Origin: JADKAV01 sp963769435
GTDB lineage: Bacteria > Actinomycetota > Actinomycetes > S36-B12 > UBA10799
Assembly: GCA_963769435.1 (NCBI GenBank)
Contig: CAVYLN010000001.1
Location: forward strand, 496,001 to 560,000
Reading direction: 5' to 3'
Length of the DNA stretch: 64,000 nt
In this document: one piece after another, positions 1 through 6,643 of the stretch
Position numbering within the stretch: the first letter of the stretch is position 1
How the letters are laid out: each line of letters begins with the position of its first letter
The notes under the pieces: generated by a model
Database searches by the model: none
What the model was told of the DNA's origin: nothing
The model's input: the letters and a program-made list of their open reading frames with translations, nothing else
Translations under genes and position numbers: made by a program

Positions 1-147
1 GCAGGTGAAGCGATGCAGGACCACGAGGCGGCGATCGAACAGCACGGTCGTCACCCAGATCAGCACCGCGAACGGGAACAGCACCAGAGAACTGACCACC
101 ACGAATGCCCAGAACATGAGCGACGCGACCCGTTTCACCCCGGCCAC
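1..147 (-). CDS. N-terminus of a membrane protein, possibly a PlsC-type acyltransferase (runs off left edge)
   Basis: Read on the minus strand, a GTG start (147, or the in-frame GTG at 138) opens a frame with no stop to the window edge. After a few basic residues it has one long hydrophobic stretch of about 25 residues (FWAFVVVSSLVLFPFAVLIW) followed by DRR and LHRF. A hydrophobic anchor followed by a basic DRR...HRF segment is typical of the start of 1-acyl-glycerol-3-phosphate acyltransferases, but the diagnostic HX4D motif would lie outside the window. The membrane-anchor reading is direct; the acyltransferase assignment is inference. It is divergent from the SDR reductase to its right, with about 150 bases between them. 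Confidence 0.45.
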   Translation of the reverse strand, partial: MAGVKRVASLMFWAFVVVSSLVLFPFAVLIWVTTVLFDRRLVVLHRFTC

Positions 148-298
148 GCTAGTGGTTGCCCCTCGGACCGGTTGCTGCTGGGCGATCGTGGGCATGTTCG
201 GTGGCGGTTAGGGCTCGCCGTGTTCGCCCGGCATGGCGAGCAACCGCCGCGGCACGACGACCGTGCGAGGTCGTCGCTCGCTGTAGCAGAATTGGCCC

Positions 299-1375
299 AT
301 GAGCACAGTCCTCTTCACCGGCTATCCAGGTTTCCTCGGCTCGGCATTGTTGCCGCTGGTGCTCGAGAAGCGACCGGATGCCAACGCCGTCTGTGTGGTG
401 CAGGAGCGCTTCATGGCGCTGGCATCCAAACGGCTGGCCGAGCAACTCGCGGAACACCCTGCCCTCGACGGTCGCGTCGAACTGGTGGTCGGAGACATCA
501 CCGAACCCGGACTGGGACTGGAGCAGCCATACGACGACATCACCGAGGTGTTCCACCTGGCCGCCGTGTACGACCTTGCCGTGCCGGCCGAACTCGCCTA
601 CCGGGTCAACGTCGAGGGCACCCGACACGTGCTGGACCTGTGCCGATCCCAGCCGGGCCTGAAACGACTGCAGTACGTGAGCACCTGCTACGTGAGCGGC
701 AGTCACCGGGGGCGGTACCTCGAAGACCAGTTGGACACCGGGCAGACCTTCCAGAACCACTACGAGCACACCAAGTTCGAGGCAGAACAACTGGTGCGCG
801 ACGCTATTGCCGAGGGCCTGCCCGCAACCATCTACCGGCCGGGCATCGTGGTGGGCGACTCCACGACCGGGGAGACCCAGAAGTTCGACGGACCGTACTT
901 CGTCGCACAGTTCCTGATGAAACAGCCGAAGTTCGCCGTGGTGCCCCGCGTCGCCGATCCCGACGAGATCAAGTTCGGCCTCGTTCCCAGGGACTTCGTG
1001 ATCGGCGCGATCGATCAACTCAGCACGATGGATGTGGCGGTCGGCAAGTGCTACGCGCTCGCGGACCCCGAGCCGCCGTCCGTTCGAGAACTCGTGGACA
1101 CGTTCTGTTCGCTGCTGGACAAGGAACCGGTCTGGCTGCGGGTCCCGCTCAAGTTCACCCAAGTGCTGGTCGGGCTACCCGGCGTCGAGCGCCTTGTCGG
1201 CTTCCCCGAGGAATCCGTGGCCTACTTCGCCCACCCCACGGTCTACGACACCACCAATACCGTGACCGATCTCGAGGGCACCGGGGTCAGCTGCCCACGG
1301 TTCGCCGACTACGCCCCCATCATGATCGAGTTCGTCAAGATGCACCCGGACGTGTCGTCGGCTGCCATGGTCTGA
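299..1375 (+). CDS. SDR family oxidoreductase, extended/thioester-reductase type
   Basis: A 358-residue extended short-chain dehydrogenase. The N-terminal Rossmann glycine motif is TGYPGFLG (residues 7-14), with HLAAVYD near 86-92 after the fourth strand. The catalytic YxxxK is Y155-E-H-T-K159, preceded by the STCYVSG serine strand near 128-134, and the RPGIVVGDS substrate-loop segment follows. This arrangement matches NAD-binding_4 (male-sterility/fatty acyl reductase) and carboxylic acid reductase R-domain-like SDRs, which reduce acyl thioesters or act on lipid-derived carbonyls with NAD(P)H. No carrier or adenylation domain is attached, so substrate cannot be assigned. It is monocistronic; the convergent ssb stop lies 15 bases downstream. 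Confidence 0.8.
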   Translation: MSTVLFTGYPGFLGSALLPLVLEKRPDANAVCVVQERFMALASKRLAEQLAEHPALDGRVELVVGDITEPGLGLEQPYDDITEVFHLAAVYDLAVPAELAYRVNVEGTRHVLDLCRSQPGLKRLQYVSTCYVSGSHRGRYLEDQLDTGQTFQNHYEHTKFEAEQLVRDAIAEGLPATIYRPGIVVGDSTTGETQKFDGPYFVAQFLMKQPKFAVVPRVADPDEIKFGLVPRDFVIGAIDQLSTMDVAVGKCYALADPEPPSVRELVDTFCSLLDKEPVWLRVPLKFTQVLVGLPGVERLVGFPEESVAYFAHPTVYDTTNTVTDLEGTGVSCPRFADYAPIMIEFVKMHPDVSSAAMV

Positions 1376-1390
1376 GCACAGAGGAGTCAC

Positions 1391-1765
1391 TCAGGCCGCG
1401 ACAGTGCGGGACACCCGTTCGGGCACTGCGGTCGTGCGGTTGAGGTCGGACCCCACGGATGACGCTTCCACCTCGACATGCGTGACCGAGCGCCCGTTGC
1501 GGTTGACCGAACGGACTTTGAGCCGACCAGTGACCAGCACCGGATCCCCCCGCCGCAGACTGGCCGCGACGTTCTCAGCCAGCCTGCGCCAACACGTAAC
1601 GGCCACGAAACTCGGCTCGCTGTTGACCCACGCATTGGTCCTGCGATCCAGACGACGGGTGGTCACGACGATCCGGAATCGGGCAAGGGCGACGCCATCG
1701 TCTGTGGTGGTGAGGTCGACATCGGTGGCCAGTGCCCCGATCAGGGTGACGGTGTTCTGCTGCAT
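1391..1765 (-). CDS. ssb: Single-stranded DNA-binding protein lacking the acidic tail
   Basis: A 124-residue OB-fold SSB. The start at 1765 (MQQNTVTLIGAL) is chosen because the family consensus begins there; the frame stays open upstream but that part has no SSB similarity and crosses a palindromic repeat. Core features are VALARFRIVVTTRR, the WVNSEPSFVAVTCWRRLAEN strand and the GDPVLVTGRLKVRS hairpin. The protein ends with ...ERVSRTVAA and lacks both the long Gly/Pro linker and the acidic DDDIPF-like tip with which replicative SSB recruits repair partners. It therefore looks like an accessory SsbB-type paralogue, as known for competence or sporulation SSBs, rather than the essential copy. 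Confidence 0.85.
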   Translation of the reverse strand: MQQNTVTLIGALATDVDLTTTDDGVALARFRIVVTTRRLDRRTNAWVNSEPSFVAVTCWRRLAENVAASLRRGDPVLVTGRLKVRSVNRNGRSVTHVEVEASSVGSDLNRTTAVPERVSRTVAA

Positions 1766-1872
1766 ATCCAGAGCATGCCGCGATCCGGGTCGCCCGCGGC
1801 AGGTGGTGCTCTCCAACTGTGGAAACCTGGGGCCGGGATTCACAGATTCCCGCTGCACCGCGGCCGGCTTGC

Positions 1873-1906
1873 GCAGATTCCCCTTCACATGTGAAAGGGA
1901 ATCTGC
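1873..1906. repeat. 34-bp palindrome, hairpin family B, copy 1
   Basis: GCAGATTCCC...GGGAATCTGC arms around a TTCACATGTGAA core form an almost perfect 34-bp inverted repeat (one mismatch). It lies between the stop of the CMD gene and the start of ssb. Two relatives with a TTTCACATATGAA core occur at 62831-62864 and 62987-63020, about 61 kb away, so this is a dispersed family. A terminator for the CMD gene or a REP-like element are both possible. Confidence 0.7.
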
Positions 1907-1924
1907 ACGGGTTCGATCGACCGC

Positions 1925-2293
1925 CTACTCGCCCGAAGCCTCGTCGGGGTGGAACTGCGCGTAGAACTCCTGGAACGCCGAATACGCCCGCGGGGCGTAG
2001 ATCGAGGCCGGTCCACCGCCCATCAGCAGGGTCACGCCGATGGCCTCGGCGGCCTCCTCCAGGGTGGCACCCTGCTTGGCCGCCGCTCGCGCATGGGAGG
2101 AGATGCAGCCGTCGCACTGGGTGTTCACGGAGATAGCCAGCGCGATGAGTTCCTTGGTCTTGGCATCCAGCACACCGTCGGCGAAGGCCGCCCCGTGCAG
2201 AGCAGCGAACCCCTTGTACACATCTGGGATCATGCGCCGCAATTCACGCGTCTGCGGGCGAAGCTCATCCTGAACGGATTGGCCGTACGTCAT
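1925..2293 (-). CDS. Carboxymuconolactone decarboxylase (AhpD-like) family protein
   Basis: A 122-residue CMD-fold protein. The start ATG at 2293 (MTYGQSVQDELRPQ) has a clear GGAGG about 10 bases upstream. The core reads LIALAISVNTQCDGCISSHA, with the CxxC pair and a downstream His: the redox-active CxxC...H motif of AhpD-like enzymes that reduce peroxides or thiol adducts. The family usually forms trimers or hexamers. It is divergent from the persulfide locus and shares its control region with the two CstR-type operators, which suggests co-induction by reactive sulfur or electrophiles; this is inference. The substrate is unknown. Confidence 0.82.
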   Translation of the reverse strand: MTYGQSVQDELRPQTRELRRMIPDVYKGFAALHGAAFADGVLDAKTKELIALAISVNTQCDGCISSHARAAAKQGATLEEAAEAIGVTLLMGGGPASIYAPRAYSAFQEFYAQFHPDEASGE

Positions 2294-2352
2294 TGGGGTC
2301 CTCCTCGAGGTGGTACCAGCGACACGGACTGTCACCGGGGTCTTGCACAAGG

Positions 2353-2368
2353 ATACCCCCCGGGGTAT
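2353..2368. promoter_or_regulatory. Operator-like palindrome 1 (CsoR/CstR type)
   Basis: ATACCCCCCGGGGTAT is a perfect inverted repeat with 7-bp arms around a CC centre. C/G-tract palindromes flanked by ATA/TAT are the known operator type of CsoR/CstR-family tetrameric repressors. It sits between the divergent CMD gene and the operon encoding such a repressor, the expected place for autoregulation. Confidence 0.7.
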
Positions 2369-2383
2369 ATTGATGCTACGTCA

Positions 2384-2401
2384 CATACCCCCCCGGGTAT
2401 G
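2384..2401. promoter_or_regulatory. Operator-like palindrome 2 (CsoR/CstR type)
   Basis: CATACCCCCCCGGGTATG has 7-bp arms around CCCC. Its centre is 32 bp (about three helical turns) from that of palindrome 1 and it lies 31 bases before the start of the Cys-rich microprotein. Two copies on one DNA face would let one or two CstR tetramers repress both directions. Confidence 0.65.
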
Positions 2402-2432
2402 TCGAATCCATACCCTTCGGAGGTTTCCAGTC

Positions 2433-2549
2433 ATGTGCAGTCCCGCCGTGTGCCACACCTGTCGCAAAGTCACCTACGCAGGCTGTGGCAACCACGCCGC
2501 CCAGGTGCTGGCCTCGGTACCCACACATCAGCGGTGCGAGTGCCGATGA
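2433..2549 (+). CDS. 38-residue Cys-rich microprotein, first gene of the persulfide operon
   Basis: A small gene with a good Shine-Dalgarno (CGGAGG, spacing about 8) right after the second operator. It encodes 38 residues with six cysteines (C2, C7, C10, C18, C35, C37), including MCSPAVCHTC and a C-terminal CEC, plus two internal His. The CxxC...C and CxC arrangement suits Zn binding or thiol/persulfide chemistry. Its stop overlaps the repressor start (ATGA), so the two are translationally coupled. I know similar tiny Cys-rich proteins beside CsoR-type genes in actinobacteria as hypotheticals, without known function. A role as persulfide carrier or metal buffer is inference. Confidence 0.75.
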   Translation: MCSPAVCHTCRKVTYAGCGNHAAQVLASVPTHQRCECR

Positions 2550-2890
2550 GTCGGAAGCCGTCGTCCGCCGAGCCGGCCGACGCGACCCCGAAGCCCCCGA
2601 TCACGTCGGTGGCCCACAAGGACCCCGTCAGCATCAGCAGCGACGACCTCACCTCGATCGTCAATCGGCTGCGCCGGGCGGAGGGCCAACTGGCCGCCGT
2701 GATCCGGATGCTCGAACAGGGTCGCGACTGCCGCGAGGTGGTGCCGCAGCTCGCCGCGGTCTCCAAGGCTCTGGACAAGGCGGGGTTCGCCGTCGTCGCC
2801 AGCAGCTTGCGTGAGTGCGTCACCCACCCCGATGCCAACGGTGGCACCGACCTCGCCGACCTCGAGAAGCTCTTCCTCGCCCTCGCCTGA
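2546..2890 (+). CDS. cstR: CsoR/CstR-family transcriptional repressor, probably persulfide-sensing
   Basis: A 114-residue DUF156 all-helical repressor with an N-terminal extension of about 30 residues. The family core is seen in NRLRRAEGQLAAVIRMLEQG, RDCREVVPQLAAVSKALDKA and SSLRECVTHP. The two conserved cysteines are present, but the position four residues before the second one, His in Cu(I)-sensing CsoR, is Ser here. A Cys-Cys pair without that His is the signature of CstR, in which persulfides crosslink cysteines across the dimer and release DNA. The following rhodanese, CstB and TauE genes support sulfide/persulfide sensing rather than copper. It overlaps the microprotein gene by four bases. 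Confidence 0.85.
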   Translation: MSRKPSSAEPADATPKPPITSVAHKDPVSISSDDLTSIVNRLRRAEGQLAAVIRMLEQGRDCREVVPQLAAVSKALDKAGFAVVASSLRECVTHPDANGGTDLADLEKLFLALA

Positions 2891-2910
2891 CCTTTGAAAG
2901 GAAACAATCC

Positions 2911-3243
2911 GTGATCGAACAGATCTCCGTGACAGATCTCAAGTCCCTGATGGACTCCGGCAAACCACGCATGATCGACGTCCGCGAGAAGTGGGAGTTC
3001 GACGGCGGCCACGTCCCCGGCGCCGACTGGATCCCGATGTCGCTGGTCCCGCTGCGCAAAGACGAATTCGCCGGCGACTCCCCCGCCTACGTGCTGTGTC
3101 GCACGGGGAACCGTTCCGGACAGGTCGTGATGTGGCTGGCCCAGCAGGGCATCAGCAGCGTCAACGTCCACGGCGGCACGGAAGCCTGGCAGCGCCAGGG
3201 CTACCCCATCGAAACCTCCCAACCGGCCGAAAGGATCCGCTAG
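2911..3243 (+). CDS. Single-domain rhodanese (sulfurtransferase)
   Basis: A 110-residue rhodanese-like domain starting at GTG 2911, with GAAAGGA 8 bases upstream. CDC25/rhodanese features are MIDVREKWEFDGGHVPGA (the DxRxxxE...GHxPGA signature) and the active-site loop CRTGNRS with catalytic Cys. It should carry sulfane sulfur as a protein persulfide, passing it between low-molecular-weight thiols, sulfite and the dioxygenase next door. It begins 20 bases after the repressor stop and ends 3 bases before the CstB-like gene, clearly in one operon. Confidence 0.88.
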   Translation: MIEQISVTDLKSLMDSGKPRMIDVREKWEFDGGHVPGADWIPMSLVPLRKDEFAGDSPAYVLCRTGNRSGQVVMWLAQQGISSVNVHGGTEAWQRQGYPIETSQPAERIR

Positions 3244-3246
3244 ACC

Positions 3247-4684
3247 ATGGCACGACCAGAGATCGTCATCATCGAAACCCCCGACCTCGGGGACCGCTCC
3301 TACGTCGTCGGCCACGGGAAGACCGCAGTCATCGTCGACCCCCAACGCGACATCGACCGGGTCCACGCGGTCCTGGCCGAGCATGACTGGACAGTCACCC
3401 ACGTGATCGAGACCCACGTCCACAACGACTACGTGTCCGGAGGGCTCGTGCTCGCCGACGAGCTGTCGGCGGACTACGTGGTGCCGGTCGGCCACGACTA
3501 CTCCTTCGAGGCCCATGAGATGGGCGAAGGTGACACGTTCACTTCCGGGGACATGGCGTGGCGGGTGCTGCACACCCCTGGCCACACCCCGCATCACGTC
3601 TCCTACGCGGTCAACGTGGACGGCACGGACGAGGCGGTCTTCACCGGCGGTTCACTGCTGTTCGGCTCCGTCGGTCGTCCGGACCTCATCGGCCCCGACG
3701 CGACCGAGGGGCTCGCGCACGCCCAGTGGCACTCGGTGCGCAAACTCGTGGACGGCGTCGACGCCTCAGCGGCGGTCATGCCGACACACGGCTTCGGATC
3801 GTTCTGCAGCGCAACCGCGACGGTGGGCCTGGAGTCCACGATCGGACAGCAGGCGAGCACCAACCCGGCCGCCCTGCTCGACGAGCACGAGTTCGTGACC
3901 GAACTGCTGGAGGGCCTCGACGCCTTCCCCGCCTACTACAAACACATGGGCCCGGCCAACGAGTTGGGTGCCCGCGCGATCGACCTGAGCCCGGCGGACA
4001 TGGCCGACCCGGCCGAACTGCGCCGCCGCATCGAGGCTGGCGAGTGGGTCATCGACCTGCGTCAGCGCCGCCTGTGGGCCGCCGAGCACCTGGCCGGCAG
4101 CCTCAGCTTCGACGCCGAAGGCAATGCGATCACCTACCTGGGATGGCTCATCCCGTGGGGCACGCCCATCACGCTGCTGGGAGCGACCCAGGAGCAGATC
4201 AGCGACGTTCCAACGGGCGATGGTCAGGATCGGCATCGACCGGCCGGCCGCTCAGAACGTTGGCGAGCCCCGGACCTGGGCGCGCACGCCTGAGGAACTG
4301 AGCACGGTGCGACGCGCCGATTTCGAGGAACTCGCCAAGGCCGTCGACGCGGACTCACAGTTGCTGCTGCTGGACGCCAGGCGCAAGACCGAGTGGCAGG
4401 AGGGGCACGTCGACGGCGCCCGGCACGTCCCGCTGCACGACTTCCCCGACAGCCTCGGGCAGATCAAGGCCTGGTCCGACTCGGCCAAGCACGCCGGAGC
4501 CGACCCGACGGTCTGGATCTCCTGCGGAAGCGGATTCCGCGCCATGGTCGGCGCCTCGCTGCTCGCCCGCGCCGGAGTTCCGGTGGTGGCAGTCGACGAG
4601 GACTTCGCCGCTGCTGCGAAGGCCGGACTGCCCATCGTCAAGACGACTCACGCCGCCATGCTCGGCAGCGCGTACACCGACTAG
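3247..4684 (+). CDS. cstB: CstB-type persulfide dioxygenase-rhodanese fusion, broken by a 1-base indel
   Basis: The N-terminal ~240 residues are an ETHE1-like metallo-beta-lactamase fold: THVHNDY supplies the first metal-binding motif, LHTPGHTP and FTGGSLLFGSVGR follow, and PTHGFGS comes later. Next is a rhodanese domain without catalytic Cys (WVIDLRQRRLWAAEH), then a second rhodanese with an intact loop CGSGFRAM. This PDO/pseudo-rhodanese/rhodanese order is that of CstB, which oxidises glutathione-, bacillithiol- or mycothiol-type persulfides to sulfite or thiosulfate with a mononuclear Fe(II). The frame changes near 4207-4213 (GACGTTCCAACGG): removing one C rejoins ...QISDV to QRAMVRIGID and gives 478 residues. 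I regard the break as a sequence error. The product would feed the TauE exporter. Confidence 0.88.
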
Positions 4685-4693
4685 GAGCCCACA

Positions 4694-5047
4694 GTGGGAC
4701 TGTTCGATCGATTCAAGGTACCGTCGGTGTCCGCCACCGAGGCGCGGGAACTGGTGCGGTCCGGGGCGCAACTCATCGATGTCCGGGAGACCGGGGAGTG
4801 GAACGCCGGGCACGCCCCGCAAGCGATCCACATCCCGACCAGCCAGGTGGACTCACGCCTGAACCGGTTCAAGAAGGACAAGGACATCGTGGTGGTCTGC
4901 CGCTCCGGGAACCGCTCCCGCGGGGTGACCTCGAAACTGCGCAAGCAGGGATACGAGGCGTTCAGCCTGTCGGGCGGCCTGCGCGCATGGCAATCCGTCG
5001 GCGGCCAACTCATGGATCGGCGGGGCCGACCGGGCAGGGTCGCCTGA
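4694..5047 (+). CDS. Rhodanese-like protein with short N-terminal extension
   Basis: A 117-residue protein from GTG 4694, nine bases after the CstB-like stop. It starts MGLFDRFKVPSVS, then has a rhodanese domain with LIDVRETGEWNAGHAP and active-site loop CRSGNRSRG. A short amphipathic leader before the domain is common in actinobacterial rhodaneses placed next to sulfur genes and may tether it to the membrane or a partner, which is inference. With the preceding genes it makes the third active sulfurtransferase loop of the operon, consistent with relays between persulfide, sulfite and thiosulfate. Confidence 0.86.
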   Translation: MGLFDRFKVPSVSATEARELVRSGAQLIDVRETGEWNAGHAPQAIHIPTSQVDSRLNRFKKDKDIVVVCRSGNRSRGVTSKLRKQGYEAFSLSGGLRAWQSVGGQLMDRRGRPGRVA

Positions 5048-5053
5048 TAGCGG

Positions 5054-5815
5054 GTGGAGATTCTCGAGTTCATCCTCATCGGGATCGCCCTCGGACTGTC
5101 GCTGGGGCTGTTCGGCGGCGGCGGGGGGATCCTGGCGATCCCACTGCTGGTCGCTGCGGGGATCCCCACCGATGAGGCCGGCACCACCTCGCTGGTCGTC
5201 GTGGGCATCGGCGCGATCGGCGGCCTGATCCCGCATGCCCGTGCCGGTCGGGTGGCCTGGCGCGAAGGGGTTCTCTTCAGCGCGCTGGGCATTGTGGGAG
5301 CGCTGGCCGGATCGCGGCTCGCGCTGATCACCGACGACCACATCCAGTTGTGGGGCTTCGCCGTCGTACTGATCGTCGCGGGCGCGCTGATGCTGCGCAA
5401 AGCCCTGCGCTCCGGGACGGCGGAGGCGGGGCCACTGCCCACTCGCCACCGGCGCTCCTGGTGGCTGGTCGTGCCCACCGCCGCGGTCGTGGGTCTGTTC
5501 ACCGGCTTCTTCGGGGTGGGCGGGGGCTTCCTGGTGGTGCCCGCGCTGGCACTGGTGATGGGCATGAGTATGTACCGGGCCACCGCCACCGCTCTGTTGG
5601 TGATCACGCTGAACTCGGCGGTTGCCCTGGTGCCCCGTGCCGGCGAGGCCCTCGATCTGACGGCGACGGTGGTCGTGGCGACGTTCGTGCTGATCAGCAG
5701 CGCAGTGGCTGCCCGCTGGTCCAACAGGTGGTCGGAGCGCAATCTCGGCATCGGGTTCGCCGGTCTGGTGCTCGCCATGTCGCTGCTGACGTTGGCACAG
5801 GCTTCCGCGGCCTGA
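5054..5815 (+). CDS. tauE: TauE/SafE family exporter (probable sulfite/sulfur oxyanion efflux)
   Basis: A 253-residue integral membrane protein with about eight hydrophobic segments. It has the internal duplication typical of TauE/SafE: LGLFGGGGGILAIPLLVAAG in the first half and GFFGVGGGFLVVPALALVMG in the second. GTG 5054 follows the rhodanese stop by six bases. In the S. aureus cst locus a TauE protein lies with CstA/CstB and exports sulfite; the same pairing here supports removal of the sulfite made by the persulfide dioxygenase. The ion is inferred from context. It ends the operon. Confidence 0.88.
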   Translation: MEILEFILIGIALGLSLGLFGGGGGILAIPLLVAAGIPTDEAGTTSLVVVGIGAIGGLIPHARAGRVAWREGVLFSALGIVGALAGSRLALITDDHIQLWGFAVVLIVAGALMLRKALRSGTAEAGPLPTRHRRSWWLVVPTAAVVGLFTGFFGVGGGFLVVPALALVMGMSMYRATATALLVITLNSAVALVPRAGEALDLTATVVVATFVLISSAVAARWSNRWSERNLGIGFAGLVLAMSLLTLAQASAA

Positions 5816-5863
5816 CGCCGGTCCCGCTCGCAACACGGCCCGGGATGGGCCACGCTGGAGCGC

Positions 5864-6631
5864 ATGACCCTGACGCATGACCAGACCACACCGACGGTGG
5901 CCCCCACCGGCTCGGCGGTGACGGCGGCCCGCATCTACTGGGCGATCGTGGCCACCATCGGCACGGCATCGTTCGTGGTCAGTTGCGGGCTGGCGGTCAC
6001 CCAGGAGGGCAATGGTGGCTGGCTGAACGGCCTGATCTTCACCTTGAGCTACTTCACGGTGTGGAGCAACATCCTGACGTTCATCATGAACTGGTCGCTG
6101 GTGGCCGACCCCACCCGTGACGGACGGGTGTTCCGGTGGTTGCGCATGACCAGCCTGGTGATGATCACGATCACCGGTCTCGTCTACGCGATCGTCCTGG
6201 CGGCGGACGCGAACCCGGTGGGCCTGGGCGTTTACACGAACATCGGGTACCACTACATCTCACCCTGGGCAACCGTCCTGGGTTTCCTTCTGTTCGGCCC
6301 ACGGCCCCGTTTCCGGGTCAAGACGGTCTTCTACATGCTGGCGATTCCGTCGCTGTGGCTGATCTACACACTGCTGCGTGGACTGCTGCTCACGACTCCC
6401 CCACCGGAGCGGCCCGCCACCGAACTCGGGGCCCCGCAGAACTGGTATCCCTACCCGTTCATCGACGTCAACGACCCGTCACCGCTGATCCCCGGCCTGG
6501 AGTTCGGTGGCTATGCCGGCGTGGGGGCGAACATCGTGGTCATCGTGATCCTGGGCCTGGTGTTCGGATTCATCTTCCTGGGCCTCGACCGGGCTCTCAG
6601 CAAGGGGCGCAAAGCACTCCCGCTGACCTGA
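5864..6631 (+). CDS. Pr6Pr-like integral membrane protein
   Basis: A 255-residue protein with six to seven hydrophobic segments, among them ATIGTASFVVSCGLAVTQEG, FTLSYFTVWSNILTFIMNWS and the last segment GANIVVIVILGLVFGFIFLG. The FTLSYFTVWSNIL motif, the ...YHYISPWATVLGFLLFGPR segment and the WYPYPFIDV patch before the last helix are those of the Pr6Pr/FAR-17a-like family, common in actinobacteria and of unknown biochemical role. It starts 48 bases after tauE, so it may have its own promoter. It converges on the serine hydrolase to its right with 12 bases between the stops. Confidence 0.75.
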   Translation: MTLTHDQTTPTVAPTGSAVTAARIYWAIVATIGTASFVVSCGLAVTQEGNGGWLNGLIFTLSYFTVWSNILTFIMNWSLVADPTRDGRVFRWLRMTSLVMITITGLVYAIVLAADANPVGLGVYTNIGYHYISPWATVLGFLLFGPRPRFRVKTVFYMLAIPSLWLIYTLLRGLLLTTPPPERPATELGAPQNWYPYPFIDVNDPSPLIPGLEFGGYAGVGANIVVIVILGLVFGFIFLGLDRALSKGRKALPLT

Positions 6632-6643
6632 GACGGCCGTTGA

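Noticed and set aside
2546..2890. Copper-sensing CsoR with a copper operon
   Set aside because: The His ligand is replaced by Ser and no copper ATPase or chaperone is near; sulfur genes follow instead.
4205..4215. Programmed ribosomal frameshift in the CstB-like gene
   Set aside because: No slippery heptamer and no obvious downstream structure; identical breaks are scattered over many unrelated genes of the window.
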